Below, piece by piece: positions 35,620 to 45,298 of a stretch of DNA of 64,000 nt (its first letter is position 1; each line of letters opens with the position of its first letter). The position numbers and the translations under genes are program-made. The DNA comes from Shewanella decolorationis S12 (GTDB lineage Bacteria; Pseudomonadota; Gammaproteobacteria; Enterobacterales; Shewanellaceae): NCBI RefSeq assembly GCF_000485795.1, contig NZ_AXZL01000076.1, positions 248,001-312,000 of the forward strand, read 5' to 3'. A model generated the notes under the pieces. It saw only the letters and a program-made list of their open reading frames with translations, was not told the DNA's origin and searched no databases.

Positions 35620-36279
35620 TCAATTGTCGATGTCATTGGGGGAGTGTTTGTCATAGCCCCAGCGACTCGTTAATGCATGGTCAACGCCCAAATGATCGAG
35701 GATTCGAGCGACCATGAAGTCTACCAGATCTTCTACGGATTTGGGATTATGATAAAAGCCCGGCGCCGCAGGCATAATAGTAACGCCTAAGCGCGATAGG
35801 GTTAGCATATGTTCTAAGTGTATGGCATTAAACGGAGTTTCACGCGGAACTAGGATCAGCTGACCGCGCTCTTTTAATACCACGTCCGCCGCCCGTTCGA
35901 GCAAATTGTTGCTCATGCCGGTGGCAACAGCCGCCAGTGTCCCCGTCGAGCAAGGGCAAATCACCATTTGTTTAGGGGCTGCACTGCCTGAAGCAGGCGG
36001 CGAAAACCACTCATCTTTGCCTAATACCACTAACTCGCCAGATAAGGTTACCTTCTTCTGTGCCAGCATATCGAGCAATTGTGCCTTGGCTTTATCGCTG
36101 TTCGCACTGAGCTGCAAGCCATGCTCAGTGGCAAGCACCACACGGGCGGCGCTTGAGATCATTAGAAATACTTGATAGCCCGAGGCCAACAAGCATTCTA
36201 ACAATTTCAAGCCATAGGGCGCGCCCGAGGCACCGGTCCAGGCTAAGCTAATGGCTTTATCAGATTTGGCATAGGCCAT
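35620..36279 (-). CDS. ubiX: Flavin prenyltransferase UbiX
   Basis: It makes the prenylated FMN cofactor used by the UbiD decarboxylase in ubiquinone synthesis. Characteristic parts are the N-terminal SLAWTGASGAPYG phosphate-binding loop, ICPCSTGTLAAVATGMSNNLLERAADVVLKER, and LVPRETPFNAIHLEHMLTLSRLGVTIMPAAPGFYHNPKS. At 219 residues from ATG 36279 it is normal; the longer frame to 36357 overlaps mpl and is rejected. It begins one base after the mpl stop codon. Confidence 0.94.
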   Translation of the reverse strand: MAYAKSDKAISLAWTGASGAPYGLKLLECLLASGYQVFLMISSAARVVLATEHGLQLSANSDKAKAQLLDMLAQKKVTLSGELVVLGKDEWFSPPASGSAAPKQMVICPCSTGTLAAVATGMSNNLLERAADVVLKERGQLILVPRETPFNAIHLEHMLTLSRLGVTIMPAAPGFYHNPKSVEDLVDFMVARILDHLGVDHALTSRWGYDKHSPNDIDN

Positions 36280-36280
36280 A

Positions 36281-37678
36281 TTAGTCCGCCTGCTGAACAA
36301 ACTGTGGGCTGACTTCGAGCGCCGCCAACAGTTTCTTATGTAAGCCGCCAAAGCCACCGTTACTCATCACCACGATAGTGTCACCCGCTTTTGCCGAGGC
36401 AGAGACTTTAGCCACAACATCATCAATTTGATGCAGAACAGTCACAGGGATCACCGCCGCTTCCATCGCCTCTTTCATATTCCAATCGATAGTATCGGCT
36501 TGATATAAAAAGGCTTCGTCCGCTTGCAGCATGGAATGAGCCAGCGTGTCTTTGTGCACCCCACTCTTCATCGTGTTCGAGCGTGGCTCTAATACGATAG
36601 TGATTTTGCTTTGACCGACTTTGGCACGCATGCCCTTAATGGTGGTCGCTATCGCCGTTGGATGGTGGGCAAAATCATCGTATACACTCACGCCGTGGAC
36701 AGTGCCCAACAGCTCCAGACGACGTTTCGGCGGCACAAAGCGAGTTAATGCAGCAATAGCAGCACTCGGTTTAACCCCAACATGGCGTGCGGCCGCGATG
36801 GCCATTAGCGCGTTTTCGATATTGTGCTGACCAATCAGCGCCCATTCGAGCACACCTTGGGATTCGCCGTCGAAGAAGACTTCAAACTCGTGGCAATCAT
36901 CACTTAAAGCCTTAGCATGCCAACCCTTAGTCACCTCAGCGGTGTGGAAGGTCTCTTGCTCGCTCCAGCAGCCCATCTCAATGGTTTGTTTTACCGCGTG
37001 GGAATCGGCAGGCCAAATCACTGTGCCTTGCCCTGGCACGGTACGGATCAGATGATGGAATTGTTTTTGGATCGCCGCTAAATCGGCAAAAATATCGGCA
37101 TGGTCAAATTCGAGGTTATTGATCACCAGCGTACGAGGATGATAATGCACAAATTTAGAACGCTTATCGAAGAAGGCGCTATCGTATTCATCGGCTTCGA
37201 CCACAAAAAACGCCGATTCCCCTAAACGGGCCGACACGCCAAAGTTTTGTGGCACACCGCCAATCAAGAAACCGGGTTGATAACCACAATCCTCTAAGAT
37301 CCACGCCAGCATGCTTGAAGTGGAAGTCTTTCCATGGGTACCAGACACGGCTAACACCCAACGCTCAGGCAGAATATGATCGGCTAAAAACTGTGGTCCA
37401 GAGGTGTAAGGGATCCCAAGGTTTAATACCGCTTCGACGCAAGGATTGCCTCGGCTCATGGCATTACCAATCACCACAAGATCGGGATAACTACCCGCTT
37501 CACCTAACTGACTTGGATCAAAACCTTGAATGAGTTCAATACCTTGCTCTTCAAGCTGCGTACTCATCGGTGGATAGACGTTGGCATCCGAGCCTGTCAC
37601 TCTGTGCCCTTTTGCCCTAGCCAAGAGTGCTAGGCCACCCATGAAGGTTCCACAAATTCCTAAAATATGTACGTGCAT
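36281..37678 (-). CDS. mpl: UDP-N-acetylmuramate:L-alanyl-gamma-D-glutamyl-meso-diaminopimelate ligase
   Basis: Murein-recycling ligase that attaches the recovered tripeptide to UDP-MurNAc. The Mur ligase plan is clear: N-terminal HILGICGTFMGGLALLARAKGHRVTGSDANVYPPMS, ATP loop SGTHGKTSTSS, EADEYDSAF, NNLEFDHADIF, and the C-terminal domain with YDDFAHHPTAI and EPRSNTMKSG. The 465 residues match the family. AmpG, which imports the anhydromuropeptides, is encoded 6 kb away, so both ends of the recycling pathway appear in this window. Confidence 0.95.
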   Translation of the reverse strand: MHVHILGICGTFMGGLALLARAKGHRVTGSDANVYPPMSTQLEEQGIELIQGFDPSQLGEAGSYPDLVVIGNAMSRGNPCVEAVLNLGIPYTSGPQFLADHILPERWVLAVSGTHGKTSTSSMLAWILEDCGYQPGFLIGGVPQNFGVSARLGESAFFVVEADEYDSAFFDKRSKFVHYHPRTLVINNLEFDHADIFADLAAIQKQFHHLIRTVPGQGTVIWPADSHAVKQTIEMGCWSEQETFHTAEVTKGWHAKALSDDCHEFEVFFDGESQGVLEWALIGQHNIENALMAIAAARHVGVKPSAAIAALTRFVPPKRRLELLGTVHGVSVYDDFAHHPTAIATTIKGMRAKVGQSKITIVLEPRSNTMKSGVHKDTLAHSMLQADEAFLYQADTIDWNMKEAMEAAVIPVTVLHQIDDVVAKVSASAKAGDTIVVMSNGGFGGLHKKLLAALEVSPQFVQQAD

Positions 37679-37846
37679 ACCGCTCGCTCTGATGTTTTTG
37701 AATTCAAGGCTATTCTAATCCATAGCACCGCAGATTGGCAGGTTAGGATCTCGGAAAAGCCACTTGTTTGGCAAAGATCCTAATAGCAAAGAGAATTTTT
37801 ACAATTGAGTGAAGTTTAGCTAACAGAATTGCGCCACTGAACTCAC

Positions 37847-38488
37847 TTATCCGCGCAAGCTGGCATAGAGCTTTGGATATTGACTGCGATGGCGATTAAA
37901 AAGGAATTGACGCAGGGCTTCTCGCTCTTCGGCTTCGGCCTGAAACCTGACAATCGCCAATCCTTCTTCATGGCGGATAGGCTCGATTTTAACCCGCATG
38001 GTTTCACCCTCGGGCAACTGTAATTGCAATTCTTGGCTATCGACTAAGCGCTCAAACTGTTGTGGTGATTTAGCCCGGATCGCCATCCCGGAACTCGATA
38101 AAGACACCACTGACCATTGCTCGCCTTGATCTTGATCGAAGATCCATACATCTTCAGGCTGAGTCAAACGCCAACTCCGTTCAGCCCCTTTAGCATCTAG
38201 CACTTCAGGCACCCCGAGAGTGGGCTGTAATTGACCAAAATCATCAAGGCGCATCTCAAGGGGAAACCAGAGTTTATAAGGGCCGACCTCGGCCAGCAGG
38301 GTCAACTTGGCCTTACCCAAAAGCGAGGCTAGCGCCTGTGGCACATCAGTTTTGACCGTTAATACATGGTTAACCAAGGGCTCAGGATGAGCGTCCTCGG
38401 CATTATGGGCTATACGATTAGGGGAAAATAGCTCTCTAAAACAAGCTAATTCCTCTATGGTTAAATGCGGCTCATCAACCATGTGCAA
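37847..38488 (-). CDS. PilZ-like domain protein
   Basis: A 213-residue soluble protein. Its C-terminal part (SVVSLSSSGMAIRAKSPQQF, then LPEGETMRVKIEPIRHEEGLAIVRFQ) has the shape of a PilZ c-di-GMP-binding domain, with SLSSSGM at the place of the (D/N)xSxxG motif. The upstream RxxxR arginines are degenerate (ERSWRL), so c-di-GMP binding is uncertain. The N-terminal half is unrecognised. It stands alone. An alternative start is the Met at 38482. Confidence 0.65.
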   Translation of the reverse strand: MHMVDEPHLTIEELACFRELFSPNRIAHNAEDAHPEPLVNHVLTVKTDVPQALASLLGKAKLTLLAEVGPYKLWFPLEMRLDDFGQLQPTLGVPEVLDAKGAERSWRLTQPEDVWIFDQDQGEQWSVVSLSSSGMAIRAKSPQQFERLVDSQELQLQLPEGETMRVKIEPIRHEEGLAIVRFQAEAEEREALRQFLFNRHRSQYPKLYASLRG

Positions 38489-38680
38489 CCTACTAAGATG
38501 AATCTCTTGTACAAAAAATTACCACCAAAGCATGATTCTGTACATTTTTTCATCTATAAATTTGCAAAAAAAAGAAAAGTAGGCTAGCAAGGCTAAGGTC
38601 TTACTCCTATTAGCCATTTGCACTATTTAATGAAGAGCGAACCACTCGTTGAGGGCTACAGGCTCGCGTATTGAGCCAAA

Positions 38681-39544
38681 TCATTCATCCTTTTGTTGGC
38701 TTGCTGGGGGCGCGAAAAGTATTTTAAATCGCTCCAATAACGTCAGCCCTTGAGCCATCACCTCGCTGAACATATCGTGCCATTCGCTAAAGGTCACTTT
38801 GAGTGGATTAAAACTGTTGACGGGTTTAGTGATCCCGTAAATCACTGTTTCCTCTTCGGGTACAAAGGTACCGAAGAGTTTGTCCCAGATAATCAAAATA
38901 CCGGCATAATTTTTATCAATATATTGTGGATTACGCCCATGGTGCACTCTGTGATGTGATGGCGTATTAAACAGCCATTCTAATGGGCCTAGTTTTTTCA
39001 CCGCTTGGGTATGCACAAAAAACTGCAATCCCAAGTTCAGCAGCACCACAAAAACCACCCAATTAGGGTCGAAGCCTAATATCACTAACGGCAACCAAAA
39101 CACCCACATACCAGCAAAGGGATACATCAAACTCTGGCGAAACGCGGTGCTAAAATTCATATTCTCCGAACTATGGTGCACCACATGGGCCGCCCACATC
39201 CACCGCACTCTATGACTTGCACGATGGAACCAGTAATAGCAAAAATCTTGGGCAATCATCAGCAACACAAAACTCACTGGCCCCATTTGAATATCGAATA
39301 ATTTCCAACCAAATACCGCCAGATACAACTTAGCAATCAGCAAACCTGCGAGGATATCCGCGCCTTGATGCATGGCGGCGAGACTAAAATTACACAGCAC
39401 TTCCTTGGTGTAGTAACGGGCGCTCACTGGCAGTTTTTGTCTTCTGTCGCCGAAATACCATTCCAGCAAAATGCAGACAAAAAACAGTGGAGCAAGTACC
39501 AGTAACAGTACTTCGGGATGATTCGTTAACGCAGCGATATCCAT
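38681..39544 (-). CDS. Sterol desaturase / fatty acid hydroxylase family membrane protein
   Basis: A 287-residue integral membrane di-iron oxygenase. The histidine clusters are HRASHRVRWMWAAHVVHHSS (around residues 107-126), the FVHTQ segment, and HHRVHHGRNPQYID, together providing the usual eight His ligands. The membrane helices around them place the site at the cytoplasmic face. The substrate is unknown; these proteins act on lipids or hopanoid/sterol-like compounds. It ends the unit begun by the DUF2804 gene 53 bp upstream. Confidence 0.9.
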   Translation of the reverse strand: MDIAALTNHPEVLLLVLAPLFFVCILLEWYFGDRRQKLPVSARYYTKEVLCNFSLAAMHQGADILAGLLIAKLYLAVFGWKLFDIQMGPVSFVLLMIAQDFCYYWFHRASHRVRWMWAAHVVHHSSENMNFSTAFRQSLMYPFAGMWVFWLPLVILGFDPNWVVFVVLLNLGLQFFVHTQAVKKLGPLEWLFNTPSHHRVHHGRNPQYIDKNYAGILIIWDKLFGTFVPEEETVIYGITKPVNSFNPLKVTFSEWHDMFSEVMAQGLTLLERFKILFAPPASQQKDE

Positions 39545-39596
39545 ATACCTTTATCCTATTGTTATTATTGTATTAAATCGTAAATCTGCCACAAAC

Positions 39597-40628
39597 CTAC
39601 CAGCGGGCGTAATGATCCTCGGTTAATCCCAATACATTGTTCAGTTGAAATTTACGTCCCTGATTGTCAATGATAAAACCGCTAAAAAGCCCAAGATATT
39701 GACGGAAGTTACTCTTCAGCAGGATAAAATTACGTTTCTCGCTGCGGCAATTTCGCGCCGTAAACTCTAAATCGACGCGGCCATCGTGACTGTGAATGCG
39801 CCAGAGATCTGTGCCCTGCTGGCCATGGCGGTCAAATTCAAATTGCACAGGTCCGAGTAAATGCCGCTCGCCATTGATCCAAAACACATTCTCATTGGCA
39901 CCGGTTTCATTAACGCCCGCAGCAAGATTTAATCCGATCACTCCTTCATCTATTTGGGCATTGATGGATGCCCAACGCCAGCTAGTATCGCGGCGCATAA
40001 AGCCCGCGGAAAAATCATAGCCTGCGAGGGCAAAATTTAATGGTTGCGGTTCATGGTCGATGGTGAGTTGTCCTTTGACCGATAACCCATTGTGCTTTTG
40101 GGTATAGGTCCAGCCGTTGTACCCCGTAGGACTACACATGGCCATAGGTAAACTTAAAGGCAAAGCATCTAAGGTTAAGTCGGCTTGAATGCTTTTAGTA
40201 TCAATCACTAAATGCCAATTCCCCTCTTGGATTTTAAAGGTTATGCACTTACCTTTGCCGCCAATGGTTGCCGTGCCATTGGCTGGTGAAGGTGTCATCC
40301 GGTAGCCAAACCCAAGGGGTTTTAACCAGTCCTGCTGAGTTAACCTGTTGTTTTTAATATCGTATAAATAACAAAATCCACTACCAAGGTAAGCGATATC
40401 CGCCAGAGCAATGCCAAGGATATAGCGCGGTGTAATAATGGAAATAAACTGGAACTGCTTATAGTCAAACCGTTTTGCCCAAGCCGATGCGGGCTTATCC
40501 ATAGTATCGAAATAGGCAAAATCCGCTAAACCTAAGCGACTGACTATACCGTCGAAATGGCCGAAATGTGGCTGACCTTTGGCATTGATTAAACTGTCGG
40601 GGGCGATTTGGGTAATAATCCTAGACAT
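39597..40628 (-). CDS. DUF2804 domain protein
   Basis: A 343-residue protein recognised as DUF2804 by YDFSAGFMRRDTSWRWASIN, GLNLAAGVNETGANENVFWINGERHLL and the beta-rich N-terminal half. The family is of unknown function; its beta-barrel-like fold suggests lipid handling. It lies upstream of the sterol-desaturase-like gene on the same strand, and the pairing hints at a shared lipid role (inference). Confidence 0.85.
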   Translation of the reverse strand: MSRIITQIAPDSLINAKGQPHFGHFDGIVSRLGLADFAYFDTMDKPASAWAKRFDYKQFQFISIITPRYILGIALADIAYLGSGFCYLYDIKNNRLTQQDWLKPLGFGYRMTPSPANGTATIGGKGKCITFKIQEGNWHLVIDTKSIQADLTLDALPLSLPMAMCSPTGYNGWTYTQKHNGLSVKGQLTIDHEPQPLNFALAGYDFSAGFMRRDTSWRWASINAQIDEGVIGLNLAAGVNETGANENVFWINGERHLLGPVQFEFDRHGQQGTDLWRIHSHDGRVDLEFTARNCRSEKRNFILLKSNFRQYLGLFSGFIIDNQGRKFQLNNVLGLTEDHYARW

Positions 40629-40794
40629 AAACTCGCCTTTGCTTTTGCACTTGAGGGAGCATTTATGCTCTCTTATTTAATGTTGAATTTTTACTCTAAC
40701 CTGTCGCCCATTGCATTAAAAGAGTGCAAGCTCAAATTGTTGTGATTTTGTTGCCGACAGGGATTCAGTTTAATCCCACCAGCGGATCATAAAA

Positions 40795-40813
40795 AAGCGC
40801 CCAAAGGCGCTTA
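40795..40813 (-). terminator. Rho-independent terminator after the outer-membrane barrel gene
   Basis: On the minus strand AAGCGCC-TTTG-GGCGCTTTTTTA. It lies about 85 bp beyond the stop at 40897. A small 14 bp tandem repeat (CTGATTCCGTAAAC, CTAATTCCGCAAAC) sits between at 40861-40888. Confidence 0.85.
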
Positions 40814-40896
40814 ATTGAGACAGACTAACCCGCTAAATGATAGTGAATGACTCAGTAAACCTGATTCCGTAAACCTAATTCCGCAAACCTAAGTCG

Positions 40897-41460
40897 TTAG
40901 AAACGATAACTCATGCCAAAGTTTACCCCTTGTAACTCCAGTTCTTTCATCGGCACATATTGATATTCGAGGTTTAAGCCAAAGCCCGAGCGAAAACGAT
41001 ATTGCCAACCAACAGCGCCATAAAAGCCCACATCGTCCGAATCCATCTCTTGCTTATCCATCTCATAACTCACTTTGGTGTAAGCTGCGCCGAGTTTGGC
41101 ATACAGACTATTACCGCGTGACAAGGCATACTCACCGTAAACAGTAGTTCTTACGCCTTGGTAACTTAGGTCTTTAATATCACTAATTGCACTCACAAGG
41201 GCACTCACTACTCCACCAGACCCCGCTAAATAGCCCGCTTCCAGCCCCCAATGCTCATTGAGCATATAGCGATAATATAAGTCGCTGGTAAAAGTATCAC
41301 CCGCATCATATTTACCGCTCTTAGTTTCAAACTCTTGAGTACCATAACCTAAGCTACCACCTAACAGATGGGGAGAATCGCCGGCATGCGCCTTGCCGAC
41401 AACAGACCCCGCCAACAGTGCGAACGACAATAACCAAGTATTAATTGTTAAGTATTTCAT
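40897..41460 (-). CDS. Small outer-membrane beta-barrel protein
   Basis: A 187-residue protein with a Sec signal (LLSFALLAGSVVGKAHA) and alternating strands of an eight-stranded barrel: LGGSLGYGTQEFETKSGKYD, FTSDLYYRYMLNEHWGLEAGYL, SYQGVRTTVYGEYAL, LYAKLGAAYTKVSYEM, GFYGAVGWQYRF, GLNLEYQYVPM, ending FGMSYRF with the C-terminal Phe needed for barrel insertion. It belongs to the OMP_b-brl/OmpA-like porin-fold group. Function is unknown. Confidence 0.87.
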   Translation of the reverse strand: MKYLTINTWLLSFALLAGSVVGKAHAGDSPHLLGGSLGYGTQEFETKSGKYDAGDTFTSDLYYRYMLNEHWGLEAGYLAGSGGVVSALVSAISDIKDLSYQGVRTTVYGEYALSRGNSLYAKLGAAYTKVSYEMDKQEMDSDDVGFYGAVGWQYRFRSGFGLNLEYQYVPMKELELQGVNFGMSYRF

Positions 41461-41596
41461 ATTGTTTAAATTCAGTGTTTAAATGTCTCCACATCATAAG
41501 CTTTACACCTGTACAAAAACTGAACCCGAGTACCTTGTGGCAACAAAAGGGATTTCTGGTATGCTGTAGCCACTTTTTACTTGCATGAGATCCCCC

Positions 41597-42163
41597 ATGA
41601 AAAAGTTATTATTGACGCTAACTTTCCCCCTGCTCTTCGTGGGCTGCGCGAGCCAAAATCCGACTCATATGGCGTTTAGCCCCCAAGTTCCCGATATTAG
41701 CCAACAGACCACCAGACCCGTACAGATCTCATTAGATACCATTGATACCCGCAACGTCGAATACGTGGCGCGCTTTATGGAAGAAGGCACTAAGACTCGC
41801 CTCGTCGGCCCAAGTGAGCCACCAAAATTATTACTCGATGAAGTATTCCGTAACGGTTTTACCCAAGCGGGCTACCAGATTGACCCTAGCGCGACCAACT
41901 CTGTGCAAGTTCAGTTAGAAGAACTGCAAATGGATGTTACTAAAAAGACCTTCGGTTATGAGGCCAAACACAGCGTGCTGATTGCCGTACAAGCCCGTAA
42001 TTCCAATCAAGAATTGGTCAAACGCTATAAAGCCAAGGGCACCTTAAAAGGTCCGTTAACGCCAGACTTTGCCACTCTAGAGCTGGATATGAACAAGTTA
42101 CTCGGCCAACTCACTGGGGAAATTTTGAATGACCCTGAGTTAAACCAGTTCTTACAACAATAA
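41597..42163 (+). CDS. yajG: YajG family lipoprotein
   Basis: A 188-residue lipoprotein. MKKLLLTLTFPLLFVGC is a signal with lipobox LFVGC, so the mature protein starts at Cys. The body resembles YajG (LLLDEVFRNGFTQAGYQI, SVQVQLEELQMDVTKKTFGYEAKHSVLIAVQA, and a C-terminal helix). The start at 41597 is chosen because it opens a normal signal; the ATG at 41585 adds only MRSP. In E. coli yajG lies just upstream of ampG; here a cyclophilin and a small gene lie between them. Confidence 0.88.
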   Translation: MKKLLLTLTFPLLFVGCASQNPTHMAFSPQVPDISQQTTRPVQISLDTIDTRNVEYVARFMEEGTKTRLVGPSEPPKLLLDEVFRNGFTQAGYQIDPSATNSVQVQLEELQMDVTKKTFGYEAKHSVLIAVQARNSNQELVKRYKAKGTLKGPLTPDFATLELDMNKLLGQLTGEILNDPELNQFLQQ

Positions 42164-42196
42164 TAGTGCTAATCGGTAATTAATAAGGAAATCATA

Positions 42197-42784
42197 ATGT
42201 TTCGTTGGATATCTGCACTCTTAGTTCTCTGTGCCAGCTATAGCAGCTGGGCGGCAATCGACATTCAACCCGATACCTTGTATCCCCAAGTCGAGTTTGA
42301 AACTAGCTTAGGTAAGATTGTGGTCGAACTCGATAGAACCCGCGCACCGATTACTGTCGATAACTTCCTGACCTATGTGGTCAAAGGCGAATACAACAAT
42401 ACGATTTTCCACCGTGTGATCAGTGACTTTGTCGTTCAAGGCGGCGGGCTAAACCCACAATTAGAAGAGCTTCCAGCGGGCAAGCCTATTGTTAACGAGT
42501 CTGGCAACGGCCTATCTAACAGCATGGGCACGATTGCGATGGCGCGCGACAACGATCCCCACTCTGCTACCCGCCAGTTCTATTTCAACGTGGCGGACAA
42601 TACTAAGCTAGACCCATCAAAACGTCGTTGGGGTTATGCCGTATTTGGTGAAGTGATTGAGGGCAAACAAGTGCTGGAAGCTATGGCCGTAGTCGAAACG
42701 ACTACCAATGCTAAACTGAATTGGCCCGATGTGCCTGTCACGCCTATCATATTGAAAACAGCTAAATTACTACCCAAAAAATAA
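42197..42784 (+). CDS. ppiA: Periplasmic cyclophilin-type peptidyl-prolyl isomerase
   Basis: A 195-residue protein with a signal peptide (MFRWISALLVLCASYSSWA) and a cyclophilin domain: VEFETSLGKIVVELD, NTIFHRVISDFVVQGGG (catalytic Arg in FHRV), GTIAMARDNDPHSATRQFYFNVADN and GYAVFGEVIEGKQVLEAM. It catalyses proline isomerisation in periplasmic proteins and is close to E. coli PpiA. A second family member, the cytoplasmic PpiB, lacks the signal, which supports the assignment. It starts 33 bp after yajG in the same direction. Confidence 0.9.
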   Translation: MFRWISALLVLCASYSSWAAIDIQPDTLYPQVEFETSLGKIVVELDRTRAPITVDNFLTYVVKGEYNNTIFHRVISDFVVQGGGLNPQLEELPAGKPIVNESGNGLSNSMGTIAMARDNDPHSATRQFYFNVADNTKLDPSKRRWGYAVFGEVIEGKQVLEAMAVVETTTNAKLNWPDVPVTPIILKTAKLLPKK

Positions 42785-42853
42785 TTGAAAAAAATTTGAG
42801 CAAAAGCCCTAATTCTCCGTCTATACTCCAAAAGCTAGAGAAAGGAGGCTAGG

Positions 42854-43174
42854 GTGACTATTGCAGAATTTATTGATAACAAAGCTCCCCAACTTGCTAT
42901 GTATGGCAAAGCATTTTTGAGTGACGAGCTCGATTTCCATGAAGTCCAGCTCTATCTTTGGGACACACTCGAGGAATGGCAATTACTCATTCCAAGTAGT
43001 GAAGCGCAAACAGAAACCGAAACCGTGTTTTGGCATTTGCTCCATAGCTTTAACAAGTGGCCAGACTGGATGATCCGCGGCAATCAGTACCTGTGTCAGC
43101 AGTTACACGCGTGCTGTGACTTTCTCAGTTTGGGAGGCCAAATGCCCTCGGGGTGCATTGGTATTCGACCTTGA
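42854..43174 (+). CDS. Conserved small protein of unknown function
   Basis: A 106-residue protein starting at GTG 42854 with an excellent Shine-Dalgarno sequence AAAGGAGG at 42841-42848. It is rich in Trp and acidic residues (LYLWDTLEEWQLL, VFWHLLHSFNKWPDWMIRG) with two Cys pairs near the C-terminus. No family was recognised. Its position between ppiA and ampG suggests it belongs to the same plus-strand set of genes. Confidence 0.75.
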   Translation: MTIAEFIDNKAPQLAMYGKAFLSDELDFHEVQLYLWDTLEEWQLLIPSSEAQTETETVFWHLLHSFNKWPDWMIRGNQYLCQQLHACCDFLSLGGQMPSGCIGIRP

Positions 43175-43324
43175 GCAATACGCTCGCTAAAGACTCAGCT
43201 TGCTGGGTCTTTTTATTTTCAGCCCTTTCGGACAGAAACCCAGCGAGCATCAAAAGGATACGCATTAATCCTTGAATCCCACCGCATCTTCCCCGTAAGC
43301 TAGGCGGATTCGACTCCTCGGCTC

Positions 43325-44722
43325 ATGCTTATGTTCGTAATCGGTTTAAATCGACGCATCTTAGACTTCTTCAGCGTTTACTACCATAAGCGCGTGTTGA
43401 TTCTGCTGTTACTCGGCTTTTCTGCTGGCCTGCCATTAATGCTGGTCTTTTCAACTTTGTCTTTTTGGCTACGGGAAGCGGGAGTCGACCGCACTTCTAT
43501 CGGGTATTTCAGTTGGATAGCCTTGGCTTATGCCTTCAAATGGGCTTGGTCACCCTTAGTGGACAGATTATCACTGCCCATACTGACGCGCTTTTTAGGC
43601 CGGCGACGCAGTTGGATGCTGTTTGCTCAGCTGTTGTTGGTCGGTGCCATTTTGGGCATGTCCTTTAGCGACCCACTCCAAGATCTCGAGCGCTTGGCCG
43701 TATTTGCCCTGATGGTCGCCTTTGCATCTGCCACTCAAGATATTGTGATTGACGCCTTTCGTATCGAATCAGCCCCCGAAAAAATGCAGGCCGCGCTTGC
43801 CGCCGCCTATCAGGTGGGCTATCGCAGCGCTATGATTGTGGCGACCGCTGGTGCACTGAGCATCGCCGCTTGGGTGGAGCCCGGCAATACCGAATATAAC
43901 TTGCTAGCTTGGCAAACTTCCTATTTGGTGATGGCTGGACTGATGTTTGTCGGGGTGTTAACAACGCTTTTTAGCCGCGAGCCACAGGTCGATACTCGCG
44001 CCGCCGATGAAACCGAATTAGCGGTAAAACAACGCTTGAGCGAGCGTTACCCCAAGCCGCTTGCGGCGAGCCTCTCATGGATTTATACCGCCAGCATACT
44101 GCCCTTTATCGACTTTTTTAAACGCTATGGTCGCAGCGCCATTTTGATTTTATTGCTGATTTCCTGCTATCGCATTTCGGATATTGTGATGGGGATTATG
44201 GCCAACGTGTTCTACGTGGACATGGGATTTAGCAAAGAAGAAATTGCTTATCTGAGTAAGATCTACGGTCTTATCATGACCTTAGTTGGCGCAGCCTTCG
44301 GCGGTATCCTTTTAGCCCGCTTCGGCACCATGAAGATTTTATTCCTTGGCGCCCTCTTGGTCGCCGTAACCAATCTACTGTTTGCCTGGCAGGCGATGAT
44401 TGGCTACAACGTCCAATTTTTAACCTTTGCGATCTCGGTCGATAACTTTAGTGCCGGTATTGCCACCGCCGCCTTTATCGCTTATCTCTCAAGCCTCACC
44501 AGCAGCGGCTATAGCGCGACTCAATATGCGCTGCTCTCCTCGATTATGCTGCTCTTCCCTAAGTTTATTGCTGGCTTCTCGGGCGCCTACGTTGATGCCT
44601 ATGGCTATGTGAACTTCTTTGTCGCCGCCAGTGTGATTGGTTTTCCCGTGTTGCTGCTTATTCATTTAGTGAATAAATACGTACCCCACGGCAGCAAGGG
44701 CGACGCCGAATCTAAGCAATAA
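43325..44722 (+). CDS. ampG: Muropeptide permease AmpG (MFS)
   Basis: Proton-driven importer of anhydromuropeptides for cell wall recycling. A 465-residue MFS protein with 12-14 hydrophobic segments. Family-like stretches are LILLLLGFSAGLPLMLVFSTLSFWLREAGVDRTSIGYFSWIALAYAFKWAWSPLVDR, GRRRSWML and ATQDIVIDAFRIE. No clear ribosome binding site precedes the ATG at 43325; a second ATG is two codons later. A terminator follows. Confidence 0.92.
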   Translation: MLMFVIGLNRRILDFFSVYYHKRVLILLLLGFSAGLPLMLVFSTLSFWLREAGVDRTSIGYFSWIALAYAFKWAWSPLVDRLSLPILTRFLGRRRSWMLFAQLLLVGAILGMSFSDPLQDLERLAVFALMVAFASATQDIVIDAFRIESAPEKMQAALAAAYQVGYRSAMIVATAGALSIAAWVEPGNTEYNLLAWQTSYLVMAGLMFVGVLTTLFSREPQVDTRAADETELAVKQRLSERYPKPLAASLSWIYTASILPFIDFFKRYGRSAILILLLISCYRISDIVMGIMANVFYVDMGFSKEEIAYLSKIYGLIMTLVGAAFGGILLARFGTMKILFLGALLVAVTNLLFAWQAMIGYNVQFLTFAISVDNFSAGIATAAFIAYLSSLTSSGYSATQYALLSSIMLLFPKFIAGFSGAYVDAYGYVNFFVAASVIGFPVLLLIHLVNKYVPHGSKGDAESKQ

Positions 44723-44757
44723 AAAAGCCCTTCGCCTTTGATAGCGAGGGGCTTTTA
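44723..44757 (+). terminator. Rho-independent terminator after ampG
   Basis: AAAAAGCCC-TTCGCCTTTGATAGCGA-GGGGCTTTTAA: a long stem directly after the ampG stop, with T residues on the 3' side. It may also serve the convergent yajQ gene. Confidence 0.85.
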
Positions 44758-44812
44758 AGTGTCTTTCAGCACATCGATTCAAGGTGAATCAAATGCCGGA
44801 TAAGCTTTGCGA

Positions 44813-45298
44813 TTAATCGCGGAAGTTATTGAACTGGAAAGGCTGACCCAGATCCGCTTGACGCACTAACGCCATCACAGCTTGTAAATCATCGCGGGCT
44901 TTACCCGTCACACGCACTGTGTCGCCTTGGATCTGAGATTGCACTTTAATCTTGCTGTCCTTGACCATCTTAACGATTTTCTTGGCAATATCCGTCTCGA
45001 TCCCCTGCTTAAAGCGCACTTTCAGGGAGAAGGTTTTGCCGCTGTGAACCGACTTTTCGTCGACATCCATAGTCGAAGGCTCAACATTACGTTTGCTCAA
45101 TTGGGTACGCAGAATATCGACCAACTGCTTGCACTGGAAATCATCTTCCGCGGTGAGAGTCACCACATGATCTTTATATTCGATGCTGGCCTCTTTACCA
45201 CGAAAATCGAATCGGCTGCTGAGTTCACGGCGGGAGTTTTCGACCGCGTTACGTAATTCAACCTCATCCACTTCAGACACAATATCAAATGAAGGCAT
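44813..45298 (-). CDS. yajQ: YajQ family nucleotide-binding protein
   Basis: A 161-residue protein with the family sequence MPSFDIVSEVDEVELRNAVENS, DFRGKEASIEYKDH, VKMVKDSKIKVQSQIQGDTVRVTGKARDDLQAVM and a C-terminal QFNNFRD. It has two ferredoxin-like domains. YajQ proteins bind nucleotides or RNA, and some members bind c-di-GMP and act with transcription factors. Transcribed alone. Confidence 0.95.
   Translation of the reverse strand: MPSFDIVSEVDEVELRNAVENSRRELSSRFDFRGKEASIEYKDHVVTLTAEDDFQCKQLVDILRTQLSKRNVEPSTMDVDEKSVHSGKTFSLKVRFKQGIETDIAKKIVKMVKDSKIKVQSQIQGDTVRVTGKARDDLQAVMALVRQADLGQPFQFNNFRD

Noticed and set aside
40855..40888. CRISPR-like or regulatory tandem repeat downstream of the outer-membrane barrel gene
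   Set aside because: Only two to three copies of a 14 bp unit without spacers; it is a minor local duplication.
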